From NCBI RefSeq assembly GCF_015694725.1, contig NZ_JADQDQ010000017.1:1-50049 (forward strand): a DNA stretch of 50,049 nt. Direction: 5' to 3'. The position numbers and the translations under genes are program-made. The DNA comes from Hymenobacter jeongseonensis. Its GTDB lineage: Bacteria; Bacteroidota; Bacteroidia; Cytophagales; Hymenobacteraceae. The notes below the pieces were generated by a model. It worked only from the letters and a program-made list of their open reading frames with translations, ran no database searches and was not told the origin of the DNA. Below are positions 40,849-49,137 of this stretch, in pieces. Every line of letters begins with the position of its first letter. The stretch's first letter is position 1.

Positions 40849-42093
40849 CTACTGGGCCGGGGCACTTTGGAAAAAGGCGTGCGTCAGGAGTTGCGTGGCG
40901 TTCTCCTCGGCGGTAATGCGGATGTACGACATGAAGGTTTGGGTTTTGGAGTGGCCCGACAGCGCCATGATGGCCGGCAGCGGAATGTTGGCCAGGTAGG
41001 CATTGGTGCAGAAAGACCGGCGAGCCGTGTGGGTGGTGACCAGCTCCCACTTTTGCTTCACTCCTTTGCCGGTGGCGGTGCTGACTTCCACAGGGGCATC
41101 AAAACCGGCTTTCTGCGCCAGCTCTTTTAGCAGGCGGTTGGTGGCGGGGTTGCTGTAGGCTTTGGGCGGGTGGCCTTCGTTACGGGCGAGAATCAGCTCG
41201 GCCAACGGGTGCAGGGGGATGACGACCACCTTGTCGGTCTTCTGAGTGCGCACCTTGAGCACCTTTTGCCCTTCTTTGCCACTGACGGCAATCTTGGAGA
41301 GCTGGGCCAGGTCGGAGAAGCGCAGGCCGGTGAAGGCGCCGAACACGAAGATGTCGCGCACGTTGGCCAGGGAGGAGCCGGCGGGCAGGTCGAGGTGGGC
41401 CAGGGTGGTGAGCTCGGGGACGGTCAGGTAGATGGCTTCGGTTTCCTTCTTCTCTACCTTGAAGCGTTTGCTTTTGTAGTCAAGGTTGGTGTGGAGCTTC
41501 CGTTCGACGGCTTCGGTGAGAAACGACTTGAGCGTTTTGATGATTTTGCCGACGGTGTTCGGGGTATGGGCCTTATTGGTGCTCAGGTAGTCGGTGAACT
41601 TGTTGTAAAACTCCAGGTTGATGGCGGTGAAGTCGTAGCGCCGGCGGCTGTACTTCTCGAAGTCGCGCAGGTGCTGGATGCTGGAGCGGTACACCTGCAG
41701 GGTGCTGGCAGACCGGCTGCCGGCTAGCTCCTCGGTGAGGCGCTCGGCAAAATCAGCCAGCATAATGGGCTTGGCCGAAAGCCGCTCCGCTCCTAGCTCA
41801 ATTTCGAGCTCGGCCTTCAGGGTTTCCGGGGTGATGGGCTCACCGAGGGTTTGCAGGCGGAGGAAGGCTTGGTTTATCCCGGCCTGAATTTGATTGAGCC
41901 GTAGGTTGAGGTCGGCGTTGTGGGGATACTTCTTGCCAGCCACGGCCCGCTGCTTCTCGGGCAGCCACTGTGCCGGGGGAATGCTGAGTTTCGTGCTCAC
42001 CTTCAGCCGCTGCTGGTTGAAGTTATAGAAGAGGTAAATCAGGGTGGCGCCGGAAGCGCTGGGCTCTTTGAGAACGAACTTGGCTTCGGGCAT
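40849..42093 (-). CDS. Tyrosine recombinase / integrase
   Basis: Site-specific recombinase of 414 aa, typical of Bacteroidota integrases. It has an Arm-DNA-binding N-terminal part (about 1-100), a SAM-like core-binding domain (about 110-205) and a catalytic domain. Catalytic residues are Arg258 (TGLRFSDL), Lys285 (RTQKTDK), His355 and Arg358 (HTARRSF), His381 (SGHSKTQT) and Tyr390 (SYIRI). It probably moves the island that includes the excisionase-like gene and the HNH or Ubl genes. No attachment site or tRNA was found at its upstream side, only 12-bp tandem repeats. Confidence 0.92.
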   Translation of the reverse strand: MPEAKFVLKEPSASGATLIYLFYNFNQQRLKVSTKLSIPPAQWLPEKQRAVAGKKYPHNADLNLRLNQIQAGINQAFLRLQTLGEPITPETLKAELEIELGAERLSAKPIMLADFAERLTEELAGSRSASTLQVYRSSIQHLRDFEKYSRRRYDFTAINLEFYNKFTDYLSTNKAHTPNTVGKIIKTLKSFLTEAVERKLHTNLDYKSKRFKVEKKETEAIYLTVPELTTLAHLDLPAGSSLANVRDIFVFGAFTGLRFSDLAQLSKIAVSGKEGQKVLKVRTQKTDKVVVIPLHPLAELILARNEGHPPKAYSNPATNRLLKELAQKAGFDAPVEVSTATGKGVKQKWELVTTHTARRSFCTNAYLANIPLPAIMALSGHSKTQTFMSYIRITAEENATQLLTHAFFQSAPAQ

Positions 42094-42117
42094 TTTGGCG
42101 GGGTGCGGAAAGTACGA

Positions 42118-42196
42118 GGGGACAGCTCAGGGGACAGCTCAGGGGACAGCTCAGGGGACAGCTCAGGGGACAGCTCAGGGGACAGCTCAGGGGACA
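42118..42196. repeat. 12-bp tandem repeat upstream of the integrase
   Basis: Six perfect copies of GGGGACAGCTCA at 42118, 42130, 42142, 42154, 42166 and 42178, plus a partial seventh GGGGACA at 42190. It starts 25 bp upstream of the integrase ATG. The unit contains the palindrome AGCT. It may be an integrase arm-type site, an operator or a slippage-prone tract. Confidence 0.85.
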
Positions 42197-42345
42197 AATT
42201 TAATAACCATGGCTGATTTCCGCTAGCTTTCATTTGGCTAAATAATGCTTTTTTAATGCGATTGGGGCACTTTTTAAATATGGTGGGAGCTGTGGAAATA
42301 CTATGATTTTGGCCCCGTCCAGACCGCTACCGTTTGTTAAAAAAG

Positions 42346-42382
42346 AAAAAAGGCCCCTTACATATTGTGAGGGGCCTTTTTT
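42346..42382. terminator. Bidirectional intrinsic terminator
   Basis: AAAAAAGGCCCCT and AGGGGCCTTTTTT as arms, with a small loop extended by weak pairs. Poly-A and poly-T on both sides fit termination in either direction. It lies between the integrase promoter region and a 430-bp gap without genes. Confidence 0.8.
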
Positions 42383-42397
42383 GTTACGAGAAAATAA

Positions 42398-42840
42398 AAG
42401 GGTGGCAAACAACATTAGACCATCTAGCTGCTGGCACCCGCTAACTTCATAGATGACTTGCTTTGAGCTATCATTTTAACACCTCCACGCCATGAGAAGC
42501 GTTGGGCGTTGACTTACTTCTGCATGTCGTTTCACTGCCATTCATGATATCAAAGTTTGCTGAACCTCGCTCCTTTGCTATCTGTTACCAGCTAGGTCGT
42601 TTCCATTGTAAGGATGGTGACTCCCCATGCAGCCGCCGCCGAAATAACACGGCACTTGTTGTGAGCGAGCTAGCGTTCGCAGGATTAGGTTGACTCATCG
42701 CCCATAATGTTTGTTGAACGTGCGTTCGACAAGCGTTAGACCGCACCGGTGCACCGGTGGCGAGCCAGAAGCTTTCCTATCCCCTCTGCTGCTTGGCCAC
42801 AGACGGATCCGCTTCTTTTCTGGCCTTCCTCGGCCGGGCC
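42398..42840. other. Noncoding stretch with a 16-bp palindrome
   Basis: No convincing gene, tRNA or known RNA was found. The only notable structure is the perfect palindrome CACCGGTGCACCGGTG at 42744-42759. The region may hold the integration border of the island, but no direct repeat of an attachment core was identified. Confidence 0.4.
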
Positions 42841-42842
42841 GG

Positions 42843-42884
42843 GCATACGAACGCCCCGACGGGGTAGCCGGGGCGTTCGTATGC
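42843..42884. terminator. 16-bp perfect hairpin beyond the DUF4394 gene
   Basis: GCATACGAACGCCCCG at 42843-42858 and its exact complement at 42869-42884, around a 10-nt loop. It lies 30 bp beyond the stop of the DUF4394 gene. No T run follows on the minus strand, so it may be a terminator or a structural element. Confidence 0.55.
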
Positions 42885-42913
42885 GGCGGGTGGGGGAGGT
42901 TGGGGGCGGGGAC

Positions 42914-44464
42914 TTAAAAGCCCAGCCCGATGGTAAAGCCCGTGGCCGGGCCACTGAATGCCCCCAGCGACTGGGCGGCGCCGGTTTGCGTGTTCACGTG
43001 GTAGAGTTGCGTACGCCCGGCCGACGTCAGCAGGGCATAGGCCCGGCCGCTGGTGCCGCCGATGTCGAAGCCGGCCGCGGCGTCCACGTCAACGCCCAGG
43101 GGGCCGACGGCGGTTAGCGTCCCGTTATTGGGCGGCGACTGCAGCACGAGCTGGTCGGTGGCCGCGTCCAGGCCGTAGAGGAGCGTGGTGGTGGCCGTGG
43201 CCACGTTGTTGGTGTAGGCCGCGCCCGTGACCATCGGGCTCCCCGGGTTGAGCGGGCCGTCCACCGTGGCCGCGCCGGTCAAGGGGTTGATGCGTAGGTT
43301 CTGGCCCGTGTTGCTCACCACGCGCAGGCGGTCCACGCTCGGGTTGAAGTCGACGCCAAAGGCGGTGCCCGCCAGCGGCACGCTCAGCGCGGCCACCAGG
43401 GTGGCGACGCCCGAGGCCGCATTGAGCGTGTACAGGCGGCTGGTGCTGCCCACGGCAAAGAGCTGGCCGTTCACGGGCCGGAAATCCAGGCCGAGGACTG
43501 ACTCGCCGGGCTGCAGGCCCGTGATGGGCTTGGCCACGGCGGTGGCGGGCGCGGTGGGATTGAAAATTAGTAGGGCGTTGGCCGGGCTGACGGCGTAGGC
43601 CACGGGGAGGGTGGGAATGGCGAGGCCCGTGTACAGCAGGCGCTTGTCGTACTTGGCCAGGATGCGGGCGTCGCCGGTGGCCAAGTCTACCGCGAAAAGC
43701 GTGGCCTTTTGGTTGACTTCGAACAGGCCCAGCGCCTGGTTCGAGCCCGGGGCGATGTCAAAGCCGCCGTCGCCGGTGACCTTCAGCTTCAGGTCGCCGA
43801 CTTCCACCAGCGTCCCGTTGTTGGGCGGGTCCTGCCGGTAGAGCTTTTGGCCCGCGACGTCCAGGTCGTAGAGCGTGGTGGTGGCCGCGCCGGCCACGTT
43901 GTTGGTGTAGGCCACGGCGGCGATGCGCGCGCCGACGGCGCCATTGACGGGGCCGTCGACGGCCGCCACGGTGCCGGTCTCGGGGTTCAGGCGCAGGTTC
44001 TGGCCCTCGGCGGTGACCACCCGGATGCGGTCCACGGTGGGGTTGAAGTCAAAGCCGGCCACGGCCCCCGTCAGGGCCGGGGCAAAGGGTCCGGTGCCGA
44101 TGGCGCGGGCCGCCCCGGTCTGCGGGTCGAGGACGTAGAGGCGGCTGGTGCTGCCCAGGCCGTAGAGCTGGCCCGTGGCCGGGCGGAAGTCGATGGCCAG
44201 GATGGTTTCGCCGGCTTGCAAGCCGGTGATCGGGGCCGAGTTCACCACCCGCTCGGGGTCGGCGCCGTTGAACGCGTCCAGCTGCACGCCGCCCGCCAGG
44301 GCGTAAAAGGCGAAGGACAGGTCGGGCCGCTTGGCGTCGCTCACGCCCGGAGCGCTGCCCGCCTGGGCGTGGGATACGTCGTCGAGGGCTTGTTCGCAGC
44401 CGGCCAGGGAGAAGAAAAGAACGGCGCTGGCCACCAGCGAGCCAAAGCAGGGGGTCTTTTTCAT
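42914..44464 (-). CDS. Lipoprotein with two DUF4394 domains
   Basis: A 516-aa exported protein from the ATG at 44464. The N-terminal signal has a lipobox (FFSLAGC, Cys near 21). Two homologous DUF4394 domains follow (about 50-280 and 285-515), each with GLQ-AGE-I/V-L-x-x-DFRP, QL-Y/F-x-x-GSTSRLY-x-L, FDFNP-x-VDR-I/L-RVV, G-QNLR-x-NP and TNN blocks. DUF4394 is predicted to form beta-propeller-like repeats, function unknown. It faces away from the barrel fragment. The frame from 44737 is over-extended. Confidence 0.88.
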   Translation of the reverse strand: MKKTPCFGSLVASAVLFFSLAGCEQALDDVSHAQAGSAPGVSDAKRPDLSFAFYALAGGVQLDAFNGADPERVVNSAPITGLQAGETILAIDFRPATGQLYGLGSTSRLYVLDPQTGAARAIGTGPFAPALTGAVAGFDFNPTVDRIRVVTAEGQNLRLNPETGTVAAVDGPVNGAVGARIAAVAYTNNVAGAATTTLYDLDVAGQKLYRQDPPNNGTLVEVGDLKLKVTGDGGFDIAPGSNQALGLFEVNQKATLFAVDLATGDARILAKYDKRLLYTGLAIPTLPVAYAVSPANALLIFNPTAPATAVAKPITGLQPGESVLGLDFRPVNGQLFAVGSTSRLYTLNAASGVATLVAALSVPLAGTAFGVDFNPSVDRLRVVSNTGQNLRINPLTGAATVDGPLNPGSPMVTGAAYTNNVATATTTLLYGLDAATDQLVLQSPPNNGTLTAVGPLGVDVDAAAGFDIGGTSGRAYALLTSAGRTQLYHVNTQTGAAQSLGAFSGPATGFTIGLGF

Positions 44465-44690
44465 TTTTCTGCTATTAAGTGAGATTAAATCCGGATTCTT
44501 GAAAAAGCTACGACCTGGGCCGGCGATCGGATTGCGGGAAGCAGGAAAGTGTTGAATTTTTTTGATTGTTCCGCGGGCAGGGGTGGGCGAATGCCGGGTT
44601 GGCCGCGATGTACTGGCCCGGCCTACCGGAAACGGTATCTGGAGCCTTCGCTGGGACGCTGGTTGATCGGTGGTAGATTTTAGTAGATAG

Positions 44691-45155
44691 GGCCTGATAA
44701 TCTTTACGTACAAAGGGGAGTACAGCTTCCGCTTCAACTACCTAGCCGTGCCCGTCAACCTGCTCTACAGCGCGCAGCCCGGGGGCCAAGGCCTGCAGGT
44801 ATTCGCCGGCCCCTACGTGGGCTGGCTGCTGGGCGGCGAGTTTACCTCCTCGCAAACCGGCCGGTACGCGAGCGGCGGCGGCCCAACTACCTCCAACCAG
44901 GGCGACGTGGAGGCCGGGGATACCTACAACAACCGTCCCGGCGAGGCCTATGTGTCCCGGGGCATGGACGTTGGCGTGCAAGGGGGACTTGGCCTCGGCT
45001 TTGCCGGCGGAATCCAGGTGCAGGCCAGCTACTCCCAGGGCCTACGCAACCTGGGGGCCAACGACAAACCCGGTCTGACCACCCGAACCCCGCCCACCTA
45101 CCGCAATCACGCCTTCCAGCTCTCGCTGGCCTACCTGTTTGGCCTGAAGAGCTAA
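44691..45155 (+). pseudogene. 5-prime-truncated PorT/OmpW-type outer-membrane barrel
   Basis: The frame is open from the TAG at 44688 to 45155 and reads YKGEYSFRFNYLAVPVNLLY, LQVFAGPYVGWLLGGEF, GLGFAGGIQVQASYSQGLRNLG and ends AFQLSLAYLFGLKS, the terminal strand of an outer-membrane beta-barrel. There is no signal peptide or ATG; only a GTG at 44748 could start it. The N-terminal third of a PorT-like barrel is missing, so this is a gene fragment. Cause of the truncation is unclear. Confidence 0.7.
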
Positions 45156-45330
45156 GCTGGAATGGCTATTTCTCACTTCGCCTATCGCGCTTTGCCCTTC
45201 GAGCAACCGCTGCCGCTGGGCTGGGTCGAGAGTACATACCTAGTCCGGCGCTTCTAAAGCCCAACAGGAAGGACACCGTTCAGCTGCTGAAGCGCGGCAA
45301 GAAACCGTCAACACTATACTGCTTTTCCAC

Positions 45331-46512
45331 ATGGCACTCATTGATTACCTAAGCGACCAAGCAATAGAGGAAGCTGGCACCAATTGAGAAGAACTCAAAG
45401 CCATTCAGCAGGATTTTGAGGGGAAAATAGGTAGCTACGAACAGGCTGCTCAAGCCATCACGGGCATACTGCTCAAGACATCCGGTGTCCATTCCGTGCG
45501 ATATCGGATAAAAGACTCCAGGCACTTGCTGGAAAAAGTAGTCCGAAAGCGCCTAGAGAGTAAGGAGCGAATCATTACTGTTAACAACTACGAGGAAGAA
45601 CTGACCGATTTGGCCGGCATTCGGATACTCCATCTGTTTAAAGGGGACTGGCAGCGCATACATAAATTCATTACGAATACGTGGGAATTACTTGAAGCCC
45701 CCACGGCCTACTATCGCAAGGGAGACTCTGGTGAGGTTTTGAGCATGTTTACCAAACAAAACTGTGAGGTAAAAGAGCACCCAGCCGGCTACCGTTCCGT
45801 GCACTACATCGTTGAGACATCGCCAACCAAGACCAAGCGCTATGTTGAGATTCAGGTGCGCACTATTTTCGAGTAGGGTTGGAGTGAGGTAGACCATAAG
45901 GTGCGCTACCCTAGCTTTTCAGACAACCCGCTCACAAATAACTTACTGTTAATGCTCAATCGCTTGGCCGGAAGCGCTGACGAAATGAGCAGTTTCGTGC
46001 AGGATTTAAATAAGCACTTGCGGAACTCTCAGCAAGATTTTGAGCGCCTCGAACGCGAGAAAAACGAGCAGATTCAAAAACTGGAGGACATTATTAAGAA
46101 CTCTGATATGACCACCAAAGACAAAGATGTTCTTGAAAGCGTCGCAAAATCCCTCATTGAAGCAGAAACCCCAATCAACCTCAATCAGTGGATAGGCTCT
46201 AATGCAGCGGCAATAGCTGGCCTCGGAGCCTTTAGTGGCTTCGGAAACGTAATAAGAAACAAGGAATTTGACCGATTAGGCAATAAAGTTCGCGCTGGCA
46301 TGTCGTTCCCAACTCTTCATGGAGTCGGTGGACTTGTCGGTTTGACAACTATTGCTGACCAACTTAATCATATTGACAAGCTCGGCCAAGCCGGAAAACC
46401 CCTTGCGCAGGTTGATCAGCTGGCCCAAAGTGCTGTCGAATTTGACCAAGTGACGCAACCTCCTAGAAAAAAAGGTCCGCTTCCCCCTAAACAGAACCCT
46501 GAAAAGGAATAG
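45331..46512 (+). pseudogene. RelA/SpoT-domain gene with two in-frame stop codons
   Basis: One continuous frame from the ATG at 45331 to the TAA at 46512 has stops at TGA 45385-45387 and TAG 45874-45876 and no frameshift. Between and after them the RelA/SpoT synthetase fold is clear: RYRIKDSRHLLEKV, YEEELTDLAGIRILHLF, GYRSVHYIVE, VEIQVRTIFE then, after the stop, GWSEVDHKVRYP. The C-terminus has a coiled coil and a hydrophobic segment (NAAAIAGLGAFSGFGN). Both stops differ by one base from expected codons (TGG and GAG/CAG). A (p)ppGpp-type synthetase is disabled, or the stops are errors. Confidence 0.75.
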
Positions 46513-47009
46513 CCTAAGTTCTTGAATTAGGAAATTATTTGCTTTACAACTCGATATTCGAAGCTGCCCCGTCCACGTTCCTTGAGTATTACAACCAATA
46601 TCTGGGCGAGCAGACGCATAAAACCAGCCACAAGACTGGCCAGGGCTTGAGCAGGGCTCACCCGCTTCAAGCCCACGAGTAAAACCTTCGTCACCCTCAA
46701 GATTAGCCAGGGCGTCCCCCGGGCCCAGGTGCTGCAGGCCACCGCACCGAGTCGAGCTTCAACCGCTACTGTGGTCGAGGAAGAGTTGCTAGCCACCTGC
46801 CGCAAAACTGCCCGCACCATGGCCAATAGGCTCGCGCCGGCATCGGTGTGCGCCGCTGCCGATGTTGGCATCGGCACTTTAAGGTGCAATGCAAACTAAT
46901 TAATGGCAGTCCCGCTTGGAAATACCCTTTTTGCAACGACACCAGACAATCGACGCATAATTAACCCGCTATTGCCGTTGTGAGGATTCCTAATCCTACA
47001 TCTTCTTAT
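46513..47009. other. Noncoding or decayed stretch, about 500 bp
   Basis: A minus-strand frame at 46527-46889 and a plus-strand frame near 46650-46897 exist, but neither resembles a known protein and both have shadow-like composition. No RNA gene or strong hairpin was recognised. Confidence 0.35.
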
Positions 47010-47504
47010 ATGACGACTCCCCTACGCTTGCTGTTGCTGGTCCTGCTGACGAGCAGCACCCTTGTGCTCACCGATTGCAGCAAAACCACGGACCCGGCGG
47101 GACCCACGCGCACGGAGCGGGAAAAATTCTTGACCGCCCCGAATTGGTTCTATAGCAGCATTACGAAAATACGAGCGACCCCGGCAGGCGTGGTGACGAC
47201 GACCCCCAATTATGAGGCAGGCTTTGACCCGTGCTCCTTGGACGACCTTACCCGCTACAAGACGGACCATACCTTTTCGGTTGACGAAGGACCGCTGAAC
47301 TGCAACATCATCGGGCGCACGTTGACCGGCACGTGGGAATTGGCGGCCAACGACACGCAACTGGTGCTGAATCCCGACCAACCCAATCCCGCTCCACACC
47401 AGATTCAGGCCCTCACCGCCACCTCCTTGTCGTATACCATTTCCGAGTATACCCAATCCGACGGGACGCTGATTCGCCTGATCGCCCATTTTACGGCCCG
47501 GTAG
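47010..47504 (+). CDS. Lipocalin-like lipoprotein
   Basis: A 164-aa exported lipoprotein from the ATG at 47010. The signal has a hydrophobic core LRLLLLVLLTSSTLVL and an atypical lipobox LTDC, with Asp before Cys. The mature part is beta-rich (RTLTGTWELAANDTQLVLNPD, SYTISEYTQSDGTLIRLIAHF), as in lipocalin-like domains of Bacteroidota lipoproteins. A conserved-looking CSLDDLTRYKTDHTFS segment with Cys and NCNIIG may form a disulfide. Ligand and role are unknown. The frame start at 46980 is less likely. Confidence 0.7.
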   Translation: MTTPLRLLLLVLLTSSTLVLTDCSKTTDPAGPTRTEREKFLTAPNWFYSSITKIRATPAGVVTTTPNYEAGFDPCSLDDLTRYKTDHTFSVDEGPLNCNIIGRTLTGTWELAANDTQLVLNPDQPNPAPHQIQALTATSLSYTISEYTQSDGTLIRLIAHFTAR

Positions 47505-47664
47505 CAGCCACTCGTCACCGCACAGACGACGGCAGGCCTGGGGAATCAGACAACGAGCAGGCCCCGGCCCAGTACAGGACAACTGAAACCCTTTAGAACA
47601 GGTGCTTCTGGGTGCTAGCCGCCCCTGCAAAAGCGACCAATTGGTGCCTTTGGGCAGTTGAATT

Positions 47665-47766
47665 GTCCGAAAACCTACTCGTTCTCGAAATAGCTCCGCT
47701 CCCCCCGCCACCGGCCCCGAAAACGCGCGTTCTCGGGGCCGGTGGCGCAGAGGTTTTGCGAACGGG
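47665..47766. repeat. Palindromic repeat of about 100 bp, copy 1
   Basis: Outer inverted ends CGAAAACCT and AGGTTTTGCG enclose a 40-bp near-perfect palindrome at 47707-47746 (GCCACCGGCCCCGA and its complement around AACGCGCGTT, one mismatched pair). A second copy is at 49936-50037. The two bracket the genes at 47791-49746. Confidence 0.75.
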
Positions 47767-47790
47767 GCCGCGGGGGGCTCGGCCCGGGGG

Positions 47791-48201
47791 CTAGCGCCTG
47801 GCGAACATGGCCTCCAAATGGGGGCGGTATTTCGCGAAAAAGGCATCCGGTGCCTGGGCCAGCTCCTGCTCGGCCTGCGCCTGCGCCTGACGGGCCGCGG
47901 TCAGCGCCTGCGTCGCCTGGGCCAGGGCCCGCTCGGCCTGCTCGGCGCGGGCTTTCCATTTCGTGGCCCGCGCGTTGCTCGCCGCCAGTTGGGCGGCCTG
48001 CTGGCGGGCCCGCACGGCGGCGGCCTCCGCCTCGGCGGGGTCCGCCGCGACCGGGGCCGCGGCCGTGCCCAGCACCCGGGCCTTGGCGTAGGGGCCGGGC
48101 GTGGCGTAGCCGGCGGCGGCGGCCTGGGCGGCCACGGCGTCGTACGCGTCGGGCAGCAGGTTGAGCGTGAGCGTGCGCCGCGGGTCGTTCTTGTAGGGCA
48201 T
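47791..48201 (-). CDS. Small protein with N-terminal DNA-binding-like part and coiled coil
   Basis: A 136-aa protein from the ATG at 48201. The N-terminus (PYKNDPRRTLTLNLLPDAYDAVAAQAAAAGY) has the strand-helix layout of a ribbon-helix-helix domain, as in ParR or mobilisation proteins. Residues about 55-120 are a long Ala/Gln/Arg-rich coiled coil (KWKARAEQAERALAQATQAL). It is soluble, and no enzyme motif is seen. Upstream are 22-bp iterons. It could bind these iterons and self-regulate or partition DNA (inference). The frame to 48438 includes the iterons and is rejected. Confidence 0.55.
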   Translation of the reverse strand: MPYKNDPRRTLTLNLLPDAYDAVAAQAAAAGYATPGPYAKARVLGTAAAPVAADPAEAEAAAVRARQQAAQLAASNARATKWKARAEQAERALAQATQALTAARQAQAQAEQELAQAPDAFFAKYRPHLEAMFARR

Positions 48202-48276
48202 GGGCAAACGCACCGGAATAGGGGGCAACGCCGACCATCGGAGTCGCCCGCCGGGGCCCGGTAAAGCTACGGCCCC

Positions 48277-48385
48277 GGGGCGTATTCTCCCGGGGCAGCC
48301 GGGGGTATTCTCCCGTAGAGCCGGGTGTATTCTCCCGTAAAGCCGGGTGTATTCTCCCGCGTGCGGGGGGCGAATACGCCCGCGC
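48277..48385. repeat. 22-bp iteron array upstream of the coiled-coil gene
   Basis: The core GTATTCTCCCG occurs in direct repeat at 48282, 48305, 48327 and 48349, a period of 22-23 bp, close to two helical turns. A degenerate inverted copy (GAATAC) lies at 48372. The array starts 75 bp upstream of the ATG at 48201. Such arrays are typical of plasmid origins, partition sites and autoregulated operators. Confidence 0.8.
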
Positions 48386-48548
48386 GACGGAGGGCAGGGC
48401 CCGGCTAGTCGGACGGTTGAAACGGCAAAAGGAGTCACATGCCGTCAAAAACGGTGGCAAACACGCTCCATTTCGGGTTCCGCGGCCTGTTTGCAAAGAG
48501 CACCGTTTGGCTGAACGTTCTATATTGAAGGCCCTTTCACTTTGCTCT

Positions 48549-49055
48549 ATGGCTATCAGTATCAAAGAGGCGGCTATGGTGTTGGGCTGCGGTCTGTTCT
48601 GTGTCGGGATGGCGCGGTGGAGTAGCCATACCACGGACCAGGTGCTTCAGCAGGGGAAGACCACTGTTTGTACCGTGTCTGGGTCTGGCAATAATATGAT
48701 TGTCGGGTTTGCAGTTGACGGAGCTGCCCAGCAAATCGTGATAGGAAGGCCCTATGCGAGGCTCTATGAGGGCGAAACCTTTGCCTTGAAGTACCTGGAC
48801 GATGACCTCAAAAATGCAGAGGTGCTGTTCTGGGAACCGGTATTTGACAGTAAGCTCTTTGCGCCAACACCGGCGACTTCCTTAGAGGATTCGTGGACGA
48901 ATCCGCCCGTGTCTTTCACCTATACAGTCGATGGCAAAAACTTCGAAAGAAGCCAAAAACTCCAGCCGGGTAAAGAGCTTGATGAGCTGAAACAAGTACG
49001 GGTTTTGTACAAAAAGTCAGACCCAAGAATAGCTTACTTAGTGTACGAACGCTAA
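48549..49055 (+). CDS. Hypothetical membrane-anchored protein
   Basis: A 168-aa protein from the ATG at 48549. One N-terminal hydrophobic segment (AAMVLGCGLFCVGMARW) serves as an anchor or signal. The rest is a soluble, beta-rich domain (TVCTVSGSGNNMIVGFAVDG, TFALKYLDDDLKNAEVLF, FTYTVDGKNFERSQKL) likely facing the periplasm. No family is recognised. It is divergent from the iteron/coiled-coil gene. The frame start at 48417 is less likely. Confidence 0.6.
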   Translation: MAISIKEAAMVLGCGLFCVGMARWSSHTTDQVLQQGKTTVCTVSGSGNNMIVGFAVDGAAQQIVIGRPYARLYEGETFALKYLDDDLKNAEVLFWEPVFDSKLFAPTPATSLEDSWTNPPVSFTYTVDGKNFERSQKLQPGKELDELKQVRVLYKKSDPRIAYLVYER

Positions 49056-49137
49056 TCATTCCGCTCGTCTAGCCTTGGACCCTATTCTTAAACGCTTTAC
49101 TCTCGATCGCTTGCCTGGGATGTTTCATTGTATCCAG

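Noticed and set aside
42118..42196. 12-bp tandem repeats considered as CRISPR
   Set aside because: Unit too short, no spacers, no cas genes.
42210..42914. Search for a tRNA gene as integration target
   Set aside because: No cloverleaf or CCA-type end was found by eye.
45163..45258. Short plus-strand frame of 31 codons after the barrel fragment
   Set aside because: Too short and without recognisable homology to call a gene.
46527..46889. Minus-strand frame of 120 aa with a hydrophobic end
   Set aside because: No family resemblance and no promoter; composition fits a shadow or decayed sequence.
48277..48385. Iteron array considered as CRISPR
   Set aside because: Repeats are directly abutting with no unique spacers and no cas genes are near.
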